A stretch of DNA of 64,000 nt from Rhytidiadelphus loreus (lineage: Eukaryota > Streptophyta > Bryopsida > Hypnales > Hylocomiaceae), in assembly GCA_947034895.1 (NCBI GenBank), contig OX344761.1, positions 34,546,863 to 34,610,862 on the forward strand, read 5' to 3'. A program made the position numbers and the translations under genes. The stretch's first letter is position 1. The number at the start of each line of letters is the position of its first letter. This document shows positions 1-11,065 of the stretch, piece after piece. Below the pieces are notes generated by a model, which worked only from the letters and a program-made list of their open reading frames with translations, was not told the origin of the DNA and did not search any database.

Positions 1-1939
1 AGCTAAAAGTTTAAGAGAATTCTCAACTCATTATTCTAACAACCAAAGTCTAAGGTGAAGGAACCACACACACATGCTTAAAGTCTAATCAACAATTCTT
101 CAAATTCCCATTCTCTCAAACATCTCACCACTTGGATTCCAAACCATAAAATGAAGAGAGGAGGTTGAGAAGAAGGAGAAGAATAAGAAGGAAAAAATTC
201 GACACGTGAAGGAATTAGAAGACTAAAAAACTATTAAGGTAAGAATCTAACTATTCATCAACTAATTATCTTGGTATTGTTTATTTGGTTTATTCTTTCT
301 ACTATTCATTGATAGATTTGTTTTGATTACTTTTGATTATTTTATTAGAATACTATTCATTCATTTGGTTTTAGTTATTAATTAGGATTCCAAAACCAAA
401 TTAGTTGTTTGTTTGTAGTTTGGGGGATTTGTTTTATTAGGCCTAATAAGCCAAAACAATAAAAACAAACAACAACTAATATCTTGGAATATTTAACAAA
501 ATAACTATTAAACAATTGGCAATCGAATAAAACTACTATTCATTGAAAACTTAGGAAATATGAATTAAATTTGTCATTTAACTTAAATTCCTAAAATCAA
601 AGGATTAGTTTTAAATTGCCAAAACTAACAAATTTGGACTTTTTAGATAGGTTTTAAAAACAAGAATACTAAGATTTCTTCCAAATTCATGAAAGACAAT
701 GGAGAATTTCGAGGAGACGATTATGATGGTGTTTTGCGATGATGGGACGATCGACATTCTCGACACCAAGGTATGATTTCAAATTTTATCTTTTGTCTTT
801 TCTTTTGCTTTCATTCTTTAAAAATTTAGATTAGAAAATTAAAACTAACAAAATTAACCATTACGAATCCAATAGATAGTAGAATTTAAATTGTTAGAAA
901 ACCTTTGAAAATTTAACTAAAATCGTAAAGAAATAATTAGAATAACTTTGAATTCATTTGGAAAACGAAATAGTAATCTCATCCAAAAGAATCTCAAAAG
1001 GAATCTAATTTAATTTAGAAACTTAAGGAATATTAGAATAATTAGGGGAAGTCAAAGCCTAATTTATCTACTTATTCTCTTAAAAATTATTAAAGGAACA
1101 AATTCCATCCAACCAAGGGGAATTTTCATCCATTTAAAAGTTTTTACCTAAAAGTCCTAAATTCTTACTTTTTATCTTAATAAGAAGTTAATTAATCATT
1201 TTACTCATAAAAACCATAAAACCCTAAAAATTCACTAAAATTAGAATAATAACTTAGAATTAGGATTAATTAAAGAACAATTAGGAATATTCTCAAGGCC
1301 CAACTAGGGAATCTTTTGAAACCATAATCTTTTAGAGAATCTTTTGAAGATTCCAAATCCACCTTTTACTTTTAAAATTACTTTAATTTGAAAGATAAAA
1401 GTGTGGATGAAGATTTGACCTAGTTTTGGATGAAAAATCCTAAAATAGGTTAAAATTAGGTTTTCTCTAAAAATTCCATTAGATAACTTAATTAACCTTT
1501 CAACCCTGAAATTTAGATTTATTTCACATTAATTTGCTATTTGTAGTTGACGGATGAAGTTTTTTAGGATAGAATTAGGTACGAATTTCATCCACACATA
1601 ACTTTCATTAGGAACATCAGAATCCAACTTGCTTTACCATTTTGGAAAGGGCAAATTGTATTCTTTGAATTAGTTTAGGTAGAATTTTATTTTAGTTAGA
1701 AGTTTAAATCACAATTAACTAACCCTTAACAACCTTTATTTCTTAACTATTAGAGTGTTTTGAGGTACTTAAAGTAGGTAAAAATCAACATAACAAAGTG
1801 TCCATTGCTTGGAAGGCCAAAGAACACTACGTTTACATTTCACCCTTACAATTTGCTAACTTATGCCGCTAGAACCTGTGTGCAACTTTCTGACTTAAAG
1901 GTGGAGTTAGAAACACTCACACCTTCGTAACCCTCCTAA
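1..1939. other. AT-rich stretch, no gene seen
   Basis: No long open frame or recognisable protein is present. The sequence is rich in A and T with short recurring words such as TTAGGATT and GATGAAG, which also appear near 36.7 kb. It runs directly into the repeat at 1940-2230, so it may be inside an old LTR retroelement, but no paired LTR is visible within the window. Confidence 0.5.
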
Positions 1940-2230
1940 GACTAATTTAGCCTATCATGGTCACATGCACTAAGTTTGGGCTATTTTGGGTAAGTTCTTA
2001 ATAGCCCTATTGTTTTCTACTAATTACGGGTTCTAACCTATATACAAGTGGGTTCTATGGGTAATCTATGGATAAAAGGCTATTTATGACCAAATGCTAT
2101 ACTGGTACGTGACATACCTATTTTGGTTCTACTCTTTTTTTTGAGCTTTTTGTAGTACTTTATGCCTTAATTTGTAATAAACTAAAAAAAAGAAAACAAT
2201 GAGTCCCAAATGACGAATTTGGGGCTCACA
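1940..2230 (+). repeat. LTR-end-like repeat, copy 1
   Basis: This stretch is clearly related to 39885-40200. Shared landmarks in the same order are GGCTATTTTGGGTA, GGTTCTAACCTAT followed by TACAAGTGG, GGATAAAAG then CTATTTA, ATTTTGGTT, and a terminal AATGA/ATTTGG stretch ending in CACA. Both copies end at the same point in CA, as a 3' LTR end would. The downstream sequence here is the copia remnant, and at the other copy it is unrelated. The start of the repeat is not defined. Confidence 0.5.
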
Positions 2231-2240
2231 CTCTTCTCAA

Positions 2241-2682
2241 TTGAACGATAGATCTTCTGATAGAACCTTTGATAAGAAGTCATCCTTTTCACGTGACGAT
2301 CGTACTTGTCACAAGTGTGGCCGTAAAGGGGATATCGCTCGATACTACCGCACTCCTGAGTACTACGTTAGTATGTACAAAGAGTTAGAGAAATTTAGAA
2401 ATGAAAAGAGGGAGGCTCATTCGCTCGACGCTCCTTCCTCTTCCAATGTAAATATCAAAAATTACATGGTGCATATCTCCAAAGAGTTAGCTCCTATAGA
2501 TGTAGCTTTTATAGATAGTGCCACGATGTATACAATTCTTAGAGATCCGAAATATTTCACGTTTGCTAGCCGTGATAGAACCTGGTAGACTTGTGATATC
2601 GTCACAATTGCTGGAAGTCGGAACTTTCGGTTCCGAGAGGGCCAGGCAACTATAGTATTGCCTGGGGGGACCCCCTTCTTGT
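2241..2682 (+). pseudogene. copia Gag C-terminus and protease remnant
   Basis: The frame begins at 2241 (TTG, so not a genuine start) and stops at 2586-2588. It contains a degenerate nucleocapsid zinc knuckle: CHKCGRKGD keeps the first two cysteines, but the usual histidine is aspartate and the last cysteine is tyrosine. After it comes the copia aspartic-protease active-site region, with IDSA followed by TILRD. Past the TAG, the same frame stays copia-like to about 2670. It then shifts frame in an A-run near 2685, where the next segment begins. Decayed; not functional. Confidence 0.8.
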
Positions 2683-3795
2683 GTGAAAAAACCAATGTAT
2701 GCTCCTAATGCCCCCCGGAGCCTGATCAGCTACCATGATTTACAGACTAATAGGATGGATGTCTCCACTGCATTGGATGACCATAAAGAAGTATTGGAAC
2801 TCAGGCAAGGTCAACAACTCCTTGCCACCACTAACGCAAGAGTTACTGGCCTATACGAGTTATTGATAAGCACTCCTAAGGAGTTAGCTTTCCATTTCTC
2901 TACTTTGGTAGGAGATGATGAAGAGTACCGGGAACTTAGGCAAGGCCGACAGTCCCTTGCCATTGCGAAAGCAAGAGTCGATGGACTAGTATGTGAGAGC
3001 AACTCTGCTTTGATACCCCCCTCTATAGCTAAGACTGGATTGTGGCATAGTCGATTGGGCCATCCAGGCACCACTATGTTGAGGAGGATGTTACCTTTGT
3101 TGGAAGGATACAATTTGTGCACCAGTGATGCTGACAAGGTTGGGAGCTGCGCGGCATGTTCACAAGGAAAGTTTATTAAGCACCCTTCACATTGGAAGCT
3201 ACCAACGGAACTCCCTCCTATGTTACAACGTCTACAAGGTGATGTATGTGGACCAATTACTCCATCTTCTGGACCATTTCGACATTTTCTTGTGCTTGTT
3301 GATGCTTCAAGCAAACACTCGGAGGTGTCCCTGCTTAGCACCCGAAACATGGTGTTTTCAAAGCTTTTGGCTACAATTATTAAGTTTCAGACTCATCATC
3401 TGGACTATCATGTGAAGAGTTTGAGGATGGACAATGCCCAAGAATTTTGCTCTCATGCCTTTGAGGATTATTGTACTACTAATGGGATTTCACTTACATA
3501 CTCTGTACCATATGAACATTCACAAAATGGATTGGCGGAGGCATATATCAAGAAGATTCAACTCATCACTCGGCCTTTATTGATCCATGCCAAGTTGCCT
3601 CATACAATGTGGGGACATGCAGTTCTACATGCAGCTACATTACTTAGGTTTTGTCCTACCTTGCTCAATACTCAGTCTTCTTTCGAGTTAATATCCGGAC
3701 GCGTCTCCAATGTTTTCCATTTTCGTGTATTTGGTTGTAGAGTATGGATTCCAATTTTTGAACCTTATAGAAAAACGATAGGTAGTCACCGTTAG
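2683..3795 (+). pseudogene. copia GAG-pre-integrase and integrase segment
   Basis: The open stretch holds the zinc-binding WHSRLGHPG region with the CAACSQGK cysteines, followed by the integrase core. The catalytic triad still reads D (GDVCGP), D (RMDNAQEF) and E (NGLAEAY). A module is duplicated between protease and integrase: ELRQGQQLLA...NARVTGL at about 2798-2860 is echoed by ELRQGRQSLA...KARVDGL at about 2932-2985. The segment ends at a TAG, after which the same frame continues with copia-like protein. Integrase would insert element cDNA into host DNA; this copy is broken. Confidence 0.88.
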
Positions 3796-5901
3796 AAAGG
3801 GATCTATGTTGGTTTTGATTCCCCTAGCATCATTCGGTATGTTTCACCTTCATCAAGCACTCTACTACGTGCTAGATTTTCCAATTGTCATTTTGAAGAG
3901 TATAGTTTCCCTTCTCTACCCAATGTCAAGTCCCCTGCTTTAGATTTTTGGGCATCCGAAACCATCATTCAAAACCCTGACCCCCGCACAACCTTAGCTG
4001 AGTCTGAGGTCAAGAAACTTATTCATTTACAGTCCCTTGTAGACAAGCTACCAGATGGCTTTAGTGATGGTCCCCGAATTACTCGAAATCCTCTCCCTGG
4101 CACAAGACTTATCCCCATTAGTGTCATTCCTTCTAAGCGTATGATTGACCCTACTACTTCTATATCTAAGAAACCTTGCTTTCATCATGTCACCTTACAT
4201 AGTGATGCACTTTTCTCACCTGATGATAATTCATAATTTTCTTCTTTCCTTGAAGATGGTTCATCCGTGACCGCCTTCATTACTCGGATACTTAGTGATG
4301 ATCCTGATCCACTCACGTTAGATGAAGCAAAATCTAGCCCTGCCTGGCCAAAATGGCAAGTTGCACTTGCTGCCGAATATTCTTCTCTTAGAAAACATGA
4401 AGTCTTTGGTCCTTTGTTGACCAACCTTCCTACTAAACCCATAGGATACAAGTTGATTTTTACTCGGAAACATAATACCCAAGGACAAATAGTCCGATTC
4501 AAGGTGCGATTAGTGGCTCAAGGATTCAATCAACGTCCTAGCATTGATTTTATCTTTACTTATTCCCTTGTTATGGATGCCACTACCTTTAGATATCTAT
4601 TTGGCCTAGCTGTACAACATTCTTTGGAAACCATGCTTCTAAATGTTGTGACAGCCTACCTTTATGGAAATTTAAATGCCACAATTTATATAAGGCCTCT
4701 TCTTGATTTCTTGCCTATGCCCCCTTCGGCTGATTCTTCAGGCAAGTATTATGGCCTCAAGCTACAACGAGATCTTTATGGATTAAAACAAGTAGGTCGC
4801 ATGTGGTATAAACATTTGAGAGATTTTTTGCTATACCACAAGTTCTGGCACGACCCTACCCTTCCGTGTATATTCACTTTGAAGGATGCTCACGGGTTTG
4901 TGATAATTGCCATTTATGTTGATGATCTCAACCTTATAGGTACACCCTCAACTTGCCGCCAAACGATAACATTACTAACAACTCATTTTGAAATGAAACT
5001 ACTTGGCCGCACTTCTTTTTGTCTTGGTTTAGAGATTACACATCTGCCCAATGGAAGTATATTTCTTCACTAAACTGCGTATACTCAACAGTTGCTCAAG
5101 AATTTCAAGATGGACCAAGCAAATCCTTTATCTGCTCCCATGATCGGTCGAAGCAAGACAAATGATGACCCATACCGACCTTGCGAGGAGGAGGAAGAGG
5201 CATATGATAGCAAACGGTACCTCACAGCGGTCGGAGCTTTGTTATATTTATCTACATATACTTGGCCAGATATATCATTTGCAACAAGCATGTTAGCTCG
5301 GCATAGTCAGAAGCCCACGATGCGACATTGGAATGGAGTCAAGCATCTGTTTAGATATCTTCGCGGAACAGAAGACTTAGGTCTTCATTATACAAAGACT
5401 GGACCATCAAATTTAGTTGGATATGCAGATGTTGGTTTCAAGTCGGATGAAAACACAGGCAAGTCCCAGACAGGTTATATCTTCCTACGTAACAACGCAC
5501 CCATATTATGGAAGTCTGTGAAGCAGACAGTGATTGCAACATCAACCAACCATGCGGAATTAATTGCATTCCATGAAGCGACAAGAGAAGTAGTTTGGTT
5601 GCGAACAATTGACAAGATCATTTCAAATCAATGTGAACTTAGCCACAGTACACAACCGACAATGATTTTTGAAGATAATGCAGCATGCGTGGCGCAAGTT
5701 ACAGGTGGATTCATCAAGGCTGATCGAACGAAGCACATCAGTCCACAAATCTTTGGATTTACCCAAGACCTTATTGAATCAGGAGAAATTGAAGTGAAGA
5801 AAGTTCAATCCTCCAACAACATTGCTGACATACTTACAAAGGCACTCCCTGCTTACACTCACAGACGATTGGTTCAAGAAGCTGGCATGAGATCTCTTTA
5901 A
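3796..5901 (+). pseudogene. copia reverse transcriptase and RNase H segment
   Basis: Same reading frame as the integrase part. After a linker with an in-frame TAA near 4234, the copia reverse transcriptase domain runs from about 4330. It includes AYLYGNLN, LYGLKQ and the catalytic YVDDLNLIG. A TAA at 5071-5073 interrupts it just before the RNase H part, which has GYAD, NHAELIAF, FEDNAACVAQ and TKHI. The region ends at 5901. Family motifs are well kept apart from the stops, so inactivation is probably not very old. It would copy element RNA to DNA in intact relatives. Confidence 0.9.
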
Positions 5902-6010
5902 GATCTAGTTACACATTAGGTTACGCTCTTTTTCTTTCTGTGAATTTTCCTTATAAAGGTTTTTGTCACAGTTAAGTTTTTTAATGAGGTAACCCGGGAT
6001 CGAGGAGGAG

Positions 6011-6212
6011 TGTTGAGATAAGATAACGATCCCAGTTAACTTAGGTTAAGTGAGACTTAGGATAAGGTAAAAGTAGATCTCACTACTAGTGACACTACTA
6101 GTGATACCTCCTATATATATGTATGATGATGTAACCCTAATGATTAATTACTTTGAGAACTTCTTATTGCATTATATATTTTCTGTGTCTATGCTCTGCT
6201 TCCTTCGCAACA
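6011..6212 (+). repeat. copia 3' LTR
   Basis: The 202-bp segment starts TGTTGAGATAAG and ends TTCGCAACA, giving a 5-bp terminal inverted repeat (TGTTG/CAACA). It is preceded directly by a purine-rich tract, CGAGGAGGAG at 6001-6010, the expected polypurine tract. It contains a TATATATATG stretch around 6113-6122 that could serve as promoter. No matching 5' LTR is found in the window. Confidence 0.82.
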
Positions 6213-6404
6213 AGATCAAATCTCTTGAATTTTAAAAGGAAAATATTTTCAACTCTTTCCAAAAGGTTAGATTTCATTTTTTCAAAAATTTTACATAAAA
6301 ATGTGTAGATCTTACAACTTGTTACTCTCCATAATATATTGAAGAAATAAGTTGGAAATACATATTAAAAATTTCAAACAAAAAATATTTCATATTCATG
6401 CTCG

Positions 6405-6960
6405 AAAAAAATAGTAAATAGAAGAACAAGAGTATAATTTAAAATACAAAATTGTTAAGAATTTAGTTGTGAAATTGAAAAAATCCAATACCAATGGTTG
6501 TAATGTTGTAATAAACAATCTACGCCTAATGTTTATATATTCTTTTCAAAAATATTGAAAACTAAGTTAAATAAAGGGCTTCAAAGATTATTTTAGAGTA
6601 GAGATTCCATGACTACCCGCAAACTAGAACTCCTCGTAACTTTCATCTCATTAATCAAAATGGAATGATTAAAAGCTTTCCACGTATATATAAATCTAGG
6701 AATTCAATTTCAAAATTCAATTTCTTAAAAATTTGATTTTTTTAGCTACCTAAGTTGCCCATCAAGCAATGAAAATTACATATCATGCAATAACTTTTTA
6801 ACCATGTAGTCAAAAGTTATGAAAATTGTTGCGCCTCAAAGCTACTCCTCAAACACATGTTATGTGAAACTTTCAAAGGAATAAACGTAAAAATTCCAAT
6901 TGTAATGAGCTGACCAAAATTGCTATGCTACCAAAAAATGGTGTTTGGACCATTTAGATT
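6405..6960 (-). mobile_element. TTAA element, family A, reversed partial copy
   Basis: Read on the minus strand, this matches the 7328-8275 element. Shared landmarks are the 'CATAACTTTTGACTACATGG' region, TGCATGATATGTAATTTTC, and the stretch around TCTCTACTCTAAAATA. The outer TTAA end is eroded: it reads GGACCATTTAG instead of the usual ending. The other half is missing or unrecognisable, possibly through the neighbouring copia insertion. Together with 7328-8275 it forms an inverted pair about 370 bp apart. Confidence 0.65.
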
Positions 6961-7327
6961 TTGAAGACTTTGCTTGCAAATACTTTATTAGTCAATTGTA
7001 GGTATCGATAGGTCTAGCTTCAAAAATGGGTTCAAAAAGTAACATTTTTAGTTCAAAAGATGACCTTATAAAAACAACTTCAACAAATAGAATAAAACCT
7101 CCCTGAAACTCTATAATGAAAACTTAACATTTTGAACTTTGAGGAAAAAATCTTATGAAAATTATAGATATTCAATCTACAATCAATTTTAGAAGGAATT
7201 TTCAATTTTTGGCTTGAAATTTTATTGGTTAATTTGTATACTAGTTGAAAATCATCAAAAATCATTTCTTTGTTTTCTTTTTATGATACATCTTCACAAT
7301 TTTAGAAATAAAAAATATCTCTAGTCC

Positions 7328-8275
7328 TTAACCCCTAAAGGATCAAATTGCATTTTTTTTTGGCAACATAGTAATCTTGGATAGCTCACTACGAATTAAA
7401 TTTTTGTTTTTTTCTTTGCATTTTTCTCACAACATTTGCCCAAGGAGTAACTTTAGAGCCCAAAATGTTTCATAACCATTGATTACATGGTTAAAAAATT
7501 ATTGTATGATATGTAATTTCTTTGAACTACAGGTAGTTTAGATAACTCAAAAAAATTCTTAAATTTTTTCTTTTCTAAGAAATAAAAATTTGAAATTAGT
7601 TTTCTAGATTTATATATACATGGAAAGCTTTGAATCATTTCATTTTGATCAATGAGATGAAAGTCATGAGAAGTTTTAGTTTGTGGGTAGTTATGGATTG
7701 TCTACTCTAAAATAGACTTTGGAGTCCTTTATTTTATGCAATTTTGAATATTTTGGAATAAAATAAAATTATAGGGTGTAGATTGTTTATTACGACATTC
7801 CAACCATTGGGATTGGACTTTTTCAATTCTATAATTAAACTCTTAACAATTTTGTATTTTGAATTGTTCCCTACTTCTTTCTACTTACCATTTTTTTCCT
7901 ATATGTTGAATGAATCCAAATGATTTGAAAATTTTCAAGCATGTAGCCAACTTGCCTTGAAGAATGAATCCAAAGAAGCACCACCATTTTGGACATTTTT
8001 TCATTCAGATGTGAGCTTGTGAAGTGCAACTGCCTAATTTTTTGCAAGGCCCTCCAAAGCACTTTTATCACTTCAAATGCTAATATCTTGCGATCTACAC
8101 AATGAAAATTTAAAAAAAGAAATTCTACATCTTTTCAAAACAATGTACTACAAGATCCTACTATTACAAGTATCCACAAATGTGTTTTTTTTTTCAAAAA
8201 TTTGGTACTTGTTCCCAAAACGGCAGTTTTGGAGCGTTTTTGGTGAAAACACAATCATGGTCCTTCAGGGTTTAA
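7328..8275 (+). mobile_element. TTAA-flanked non-autonomous element, family A copy A1
   Basis: Starts TTAACCCCTAAAGG at 7328 and ends GGTCCTTCAGGGTTTAA at 8275, about 948 bp. No coding sequence. Internal landmarks are shared with 21007-21958 and 52369-53301: GGCAACATAG near the left end, then AGTAGCTTTAGAGCCCA-like, GGGTAGTTATGGA, and the right subterminal block ATATCTTGC / AAGATCCTA / GGCAGTTTT. TTAA at both ends and CCC/GGG termini match the piggyBac pattern. Confidence 0.82.
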
Positions 8276-8812
8276 TTAATTTAGTGCAGAGTGAACAATC
8301 TCTGTACTAATATAATTTTTTGGTTGGACTTTAGTTGACAATTTGTGTTCACATTGAGATTTAGTGTTGATAACATTATCAACATTGTTGACATTTTGGA
8401 TTAGGATTCATAATTACTCTTGCAAATTTCACAAATAATGTAGTGGTTAACTTATCTCTACTAGTCCATAGGCTAGATGCTTCATTGGGATTGTCACCCG
8501 TTCTTCTCCCCCTTCTTAATCTTCAAAGGACGAAGACATGACACTCCCTCTCTGGCTTGTGGCAAGCCCATTCTCTAAAGATTGAGAATTTTTTTCTGCT
8601 TTAGACTAAAGGTTAAGAATGGATGTGAAGATTGAGAAGTTGTGGAGAAGATTAACAAGCTGTCCAATCTCACTCTTCACACAGTGAAAGGGGTCATGTC
8701 ACACCTTCATCATGGAAAAAGGGCTCCTATTGACTCTTTTTCTTTTTAAAAGCCAAAGGCAAGTGGAAACAATCAATTAGGCTTACATGGCCATTTAGCT
8801 TGGGAGGTAGGC
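8276..8812. other. spacer, no gene seen
   Basis: Mixed AT-rich sequence between two TTAA elements. No coding frame, repeat array or clear regulatory site was recognised. Confidence 0.4.
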
Positions 8813-9034
8813 TTAATTCTTAAGGGACAAGACAGTCACCGTAGAAATCATCTGTTTGGGTACCATGTGAATTGTTGACTTAAAAAAAATGAAAAAACAC
8901 TCATTGGAACCTAGATGACCTTTCCTTTTCACACAAAATTTGGAGAATGAATAGTTTACACTTTTATCCTACATGTAGAGATTTCATCGTCATTCATCGG
9001 CCAGAATACGTCCTCCGTGTCATCTGTGGGTTAA
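8813..9034 (+). mobile_element. short TTAA MITE, family H copy H1
   Basis: A 222-bp element bounded by TTAA (8813-8816 and 9031-9034), ending GTGGGTTAA. It matches 20781-21010. Shared landmarks are GAAATCATCTGTTT, TGTGAATTGTTGACTT, CACTCATTGGAA, TTTTCACACAAAATT, GGATGAATAG-like and TCGGC. The left end is more diverged than in H2. Confidence 0.72.
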
Positions 9035-10475
9035 AGAGAGGTGTCACTCAAGTTGACATTGGTTGTTCCTTTTTTCACTCCATACCTTCTCAGTTTTCAT
9101 AGAAGTTTCATTTTTGGAAGAAGGTGTGACAAATGGAGAACGACACGGTGGAGGTGCAGGGGCTCACTACAGTGCATCACACTAAGTCTGCGCCTGCCGT
9201 GTGTTGTGTCTGCCCCCTCTGTGATTCCAGTGTGATCAATAACTCCCTGACCATCCCCATCTTGACGGAACCTCCAATTTGCACAATTCCAAGTTAAGTG
9301 TACCGCGGTGCCGTGCCGCGCCACGCAGCGCGGTTATGATTCCCAAATGTATGAGTGCATGATTACGGCAAAAGGCTCTGTGGCAAGCAAGATACCAATG
9401 GAGGCCTGCACCTCAAAAAAAAAGCCTGTGTGAACAACCGGGTTTGCAATTATGCGAGTTTCTTTCCAAGTCCCCGTATTAATTGTCACTCCACCAGTGT
9501 GTCATACAGTAGGTGCCACGCTTGGAGAGGAGAATAATTTGCTCCCACAACATGGCTGTCCAGAACTCTTGACACGAGCGAGTGAGGAGTGAGGTTGGAC
9601 CGACTGGTACAATCAGTCATGTTTCTACATGTTGGAACAGACCAATTATGAGCTTCGCTTGTTTCATACATTTCTGTTTGTTAAGTTATGTGGCATTGAA
9701 AATTCTAAAACTTCGCACAGGCTTAAAGGTAACTTATTTCATTCACATGTGCTTCAGTGGCAAGCATGAAAAGATCCCAAAGAATTTCACAGTGGAATGA
9801 TATCTCTGTTCAATCAGATCCTGAGTGTGGGGATGGTAAGGTACATTGGTGCCACTGCCCGGTCAAGGACTTTGGGGGGCATTGACCCGGATAAGGTATT
9901 GAAAAAAGGTTTTCAATGCACACAAATCGTGCATATTGGGGGTGAGGTGATGATGGATGCCTTTCATGAATGTAGTTTGTCTTAGGGTAGGTTCGCACCT
10001 GGCGTTAAGGGGCGAGTCTTTGGGGGCGTGGTTAGAAAGGGAAAAAAAAAAGGTAACAGGCACATCTTCGATGCCATGCCCATTAGTACCACTGAGATTA
10101 GTTCCCTGGCTTGGAGGGACGTCATCCTGGCTGGTATGGCCCATAGAAACCACATTCTTTCCTACTATTCCAGTTGTAGTGAGGATCATGAGTTCATTAT
10201 CAGCCAGGAGTTTAGTGACACTTGGTGTCACAATGAGTTTTTTTTGTTCTAGTACTCTTCACAAACCAGAGTGGCGTCTCTCCCTTAGCCTGCCACCTAG
10301 GTTATGCAGGCCCATTGAGCCTGATTGATTGTTTTTTCCCTTTGGTTTTTTTTCTCTTAATGGTCAGCGTTCTTTCTAAAATAAAAAAAGAAGGAAAAAA
10401 AGGTGTGTTCGTACTTCTGCTCTTTAGCAAATGCCAATCCTAGTTGGACGGTAAGCTTGCAAGGGGAAAAAACAG
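9035..10475. other. GC-richer stretch without a convincing gene
   Basis: Base composition rises compared with the flanks. Overlapping open frames occur on both strands around 9860-10330, but no frame has a recognisable domain, a good start context or splice-linked continuation. It could be remnant transposon or old genic sequence. I found nothing firm. Confidence 0.4.
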
Positions 10476-10477
10476 TA

Positions 10478-10816
10478 CACTAAAAAGGATATTTAGTGTT
10501 GGCAACACTATTTGCGAACCATGACACTAAATATCATTTACCCTACTAAAGTAAGTAACACTAAATGTAATTTCTAACACTAAAAGTACTCTATGGCAAA
10601 TCTGAAATCTGAAATCTGTACTCTATGACAAATCTAAAATCTATACTCTATGACAAATCTGAAATCTGAAATCTGAAATCTGAAATCTGGTAAATCTAAA
10701 TCTACGCATTGAAGTTTAGCACTACACTTATTGTCCTAAAATTGACATTTAGTGTAGGGTCAAATAGGGTGGTAATTACACTAAATGTAATCCAACACTA
10801 AATATCCTTTTTAGTG
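10478..10816. mobile_element. TA-flanked MITE with perfect terminal inverted repeats
   Basis: About 25-bp perfect inverted repeats begin CACTAAAAAGGATATTTAG on the left and end CTAAATATCCTTTTTAGTG on the right. TA flanks them at 10476-10477 and 10817-10818. The TA duplication suggests a Tc1/mariner-type MITE. The CACTA start could instead suggest CACTA, but 3-bp flanks do not match. The interior holds an AATCTGAAATCTG-type short tandem repeat at about 10600-10692. Confidence 0.82.
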
Positions 10817-11065
10817 TAGTTAAGTCAGTAATTGAGGACATTGTTCACACAGTTCCGTAGTTCATGCAGTTCCGTGAATTCCACCCAATGCTACATAGCA
10901 CCTCAATCAACAAGAAACGTAGATTTCAGATTGTTAAAAGTACAGTTAGTTAATGGGAATATAGATGGACATTTAATTAAAAACAATGGCATTCAGCTGG
11001 GAGGTATCACAATTGAAATTCATTAACCAATCATAATTTATGCTTAGAATTGCAAAGACAAACTT

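Larger units (their letters stand above)
2231..6212 (+). mobile_element. Ty1/copia LTR retrotransposon, 5'-truncated and decayed
   Basis: Seen in order are a zinc-knuckle and protease remnant, GAG-pre-integrase, integrase, reverse transcriptase and RNase H, then a purine-rich tract and a 202-bp 3' LTR. The domain order (integrase before reverse transcriptase) is that of copia elements. There is no 5' LTR, primer-binding site or Gag amino half upstream, so the 5' end is lost. The pol frame from 2683 to 5901 stays in one reading frame but is broken by stops at 3793-3795, about 4234 and 5071-5073. One frameshift lies between the protease and the GAG-pre-integrase parts. The copy cannot be autonomous. 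Confidence 0.93.

Noticed and set aside
1..2240. A 5' LTR for the copia element
   Set aside because: No sequence matching the TGTTGAGATAAG start or the TTCGCAACA end was found upstream.
2241..5901. TAA/TAG at glutamine positions could indicate a code in which these codons mean glutamine
   Set aside because: Apparently intact genes here end in TAG (F-box, pseudoprotease), TAA (152-aa gene) and TGA (RING-like gene), so all three act as stops. C-to-T decay of a transposon explains the pattern.
9863..10328. Overlapping open frames of about 120 aa on both strands
   Set aside because: No motif, start context or splice support; both frames cannot be coding and neither stands out.
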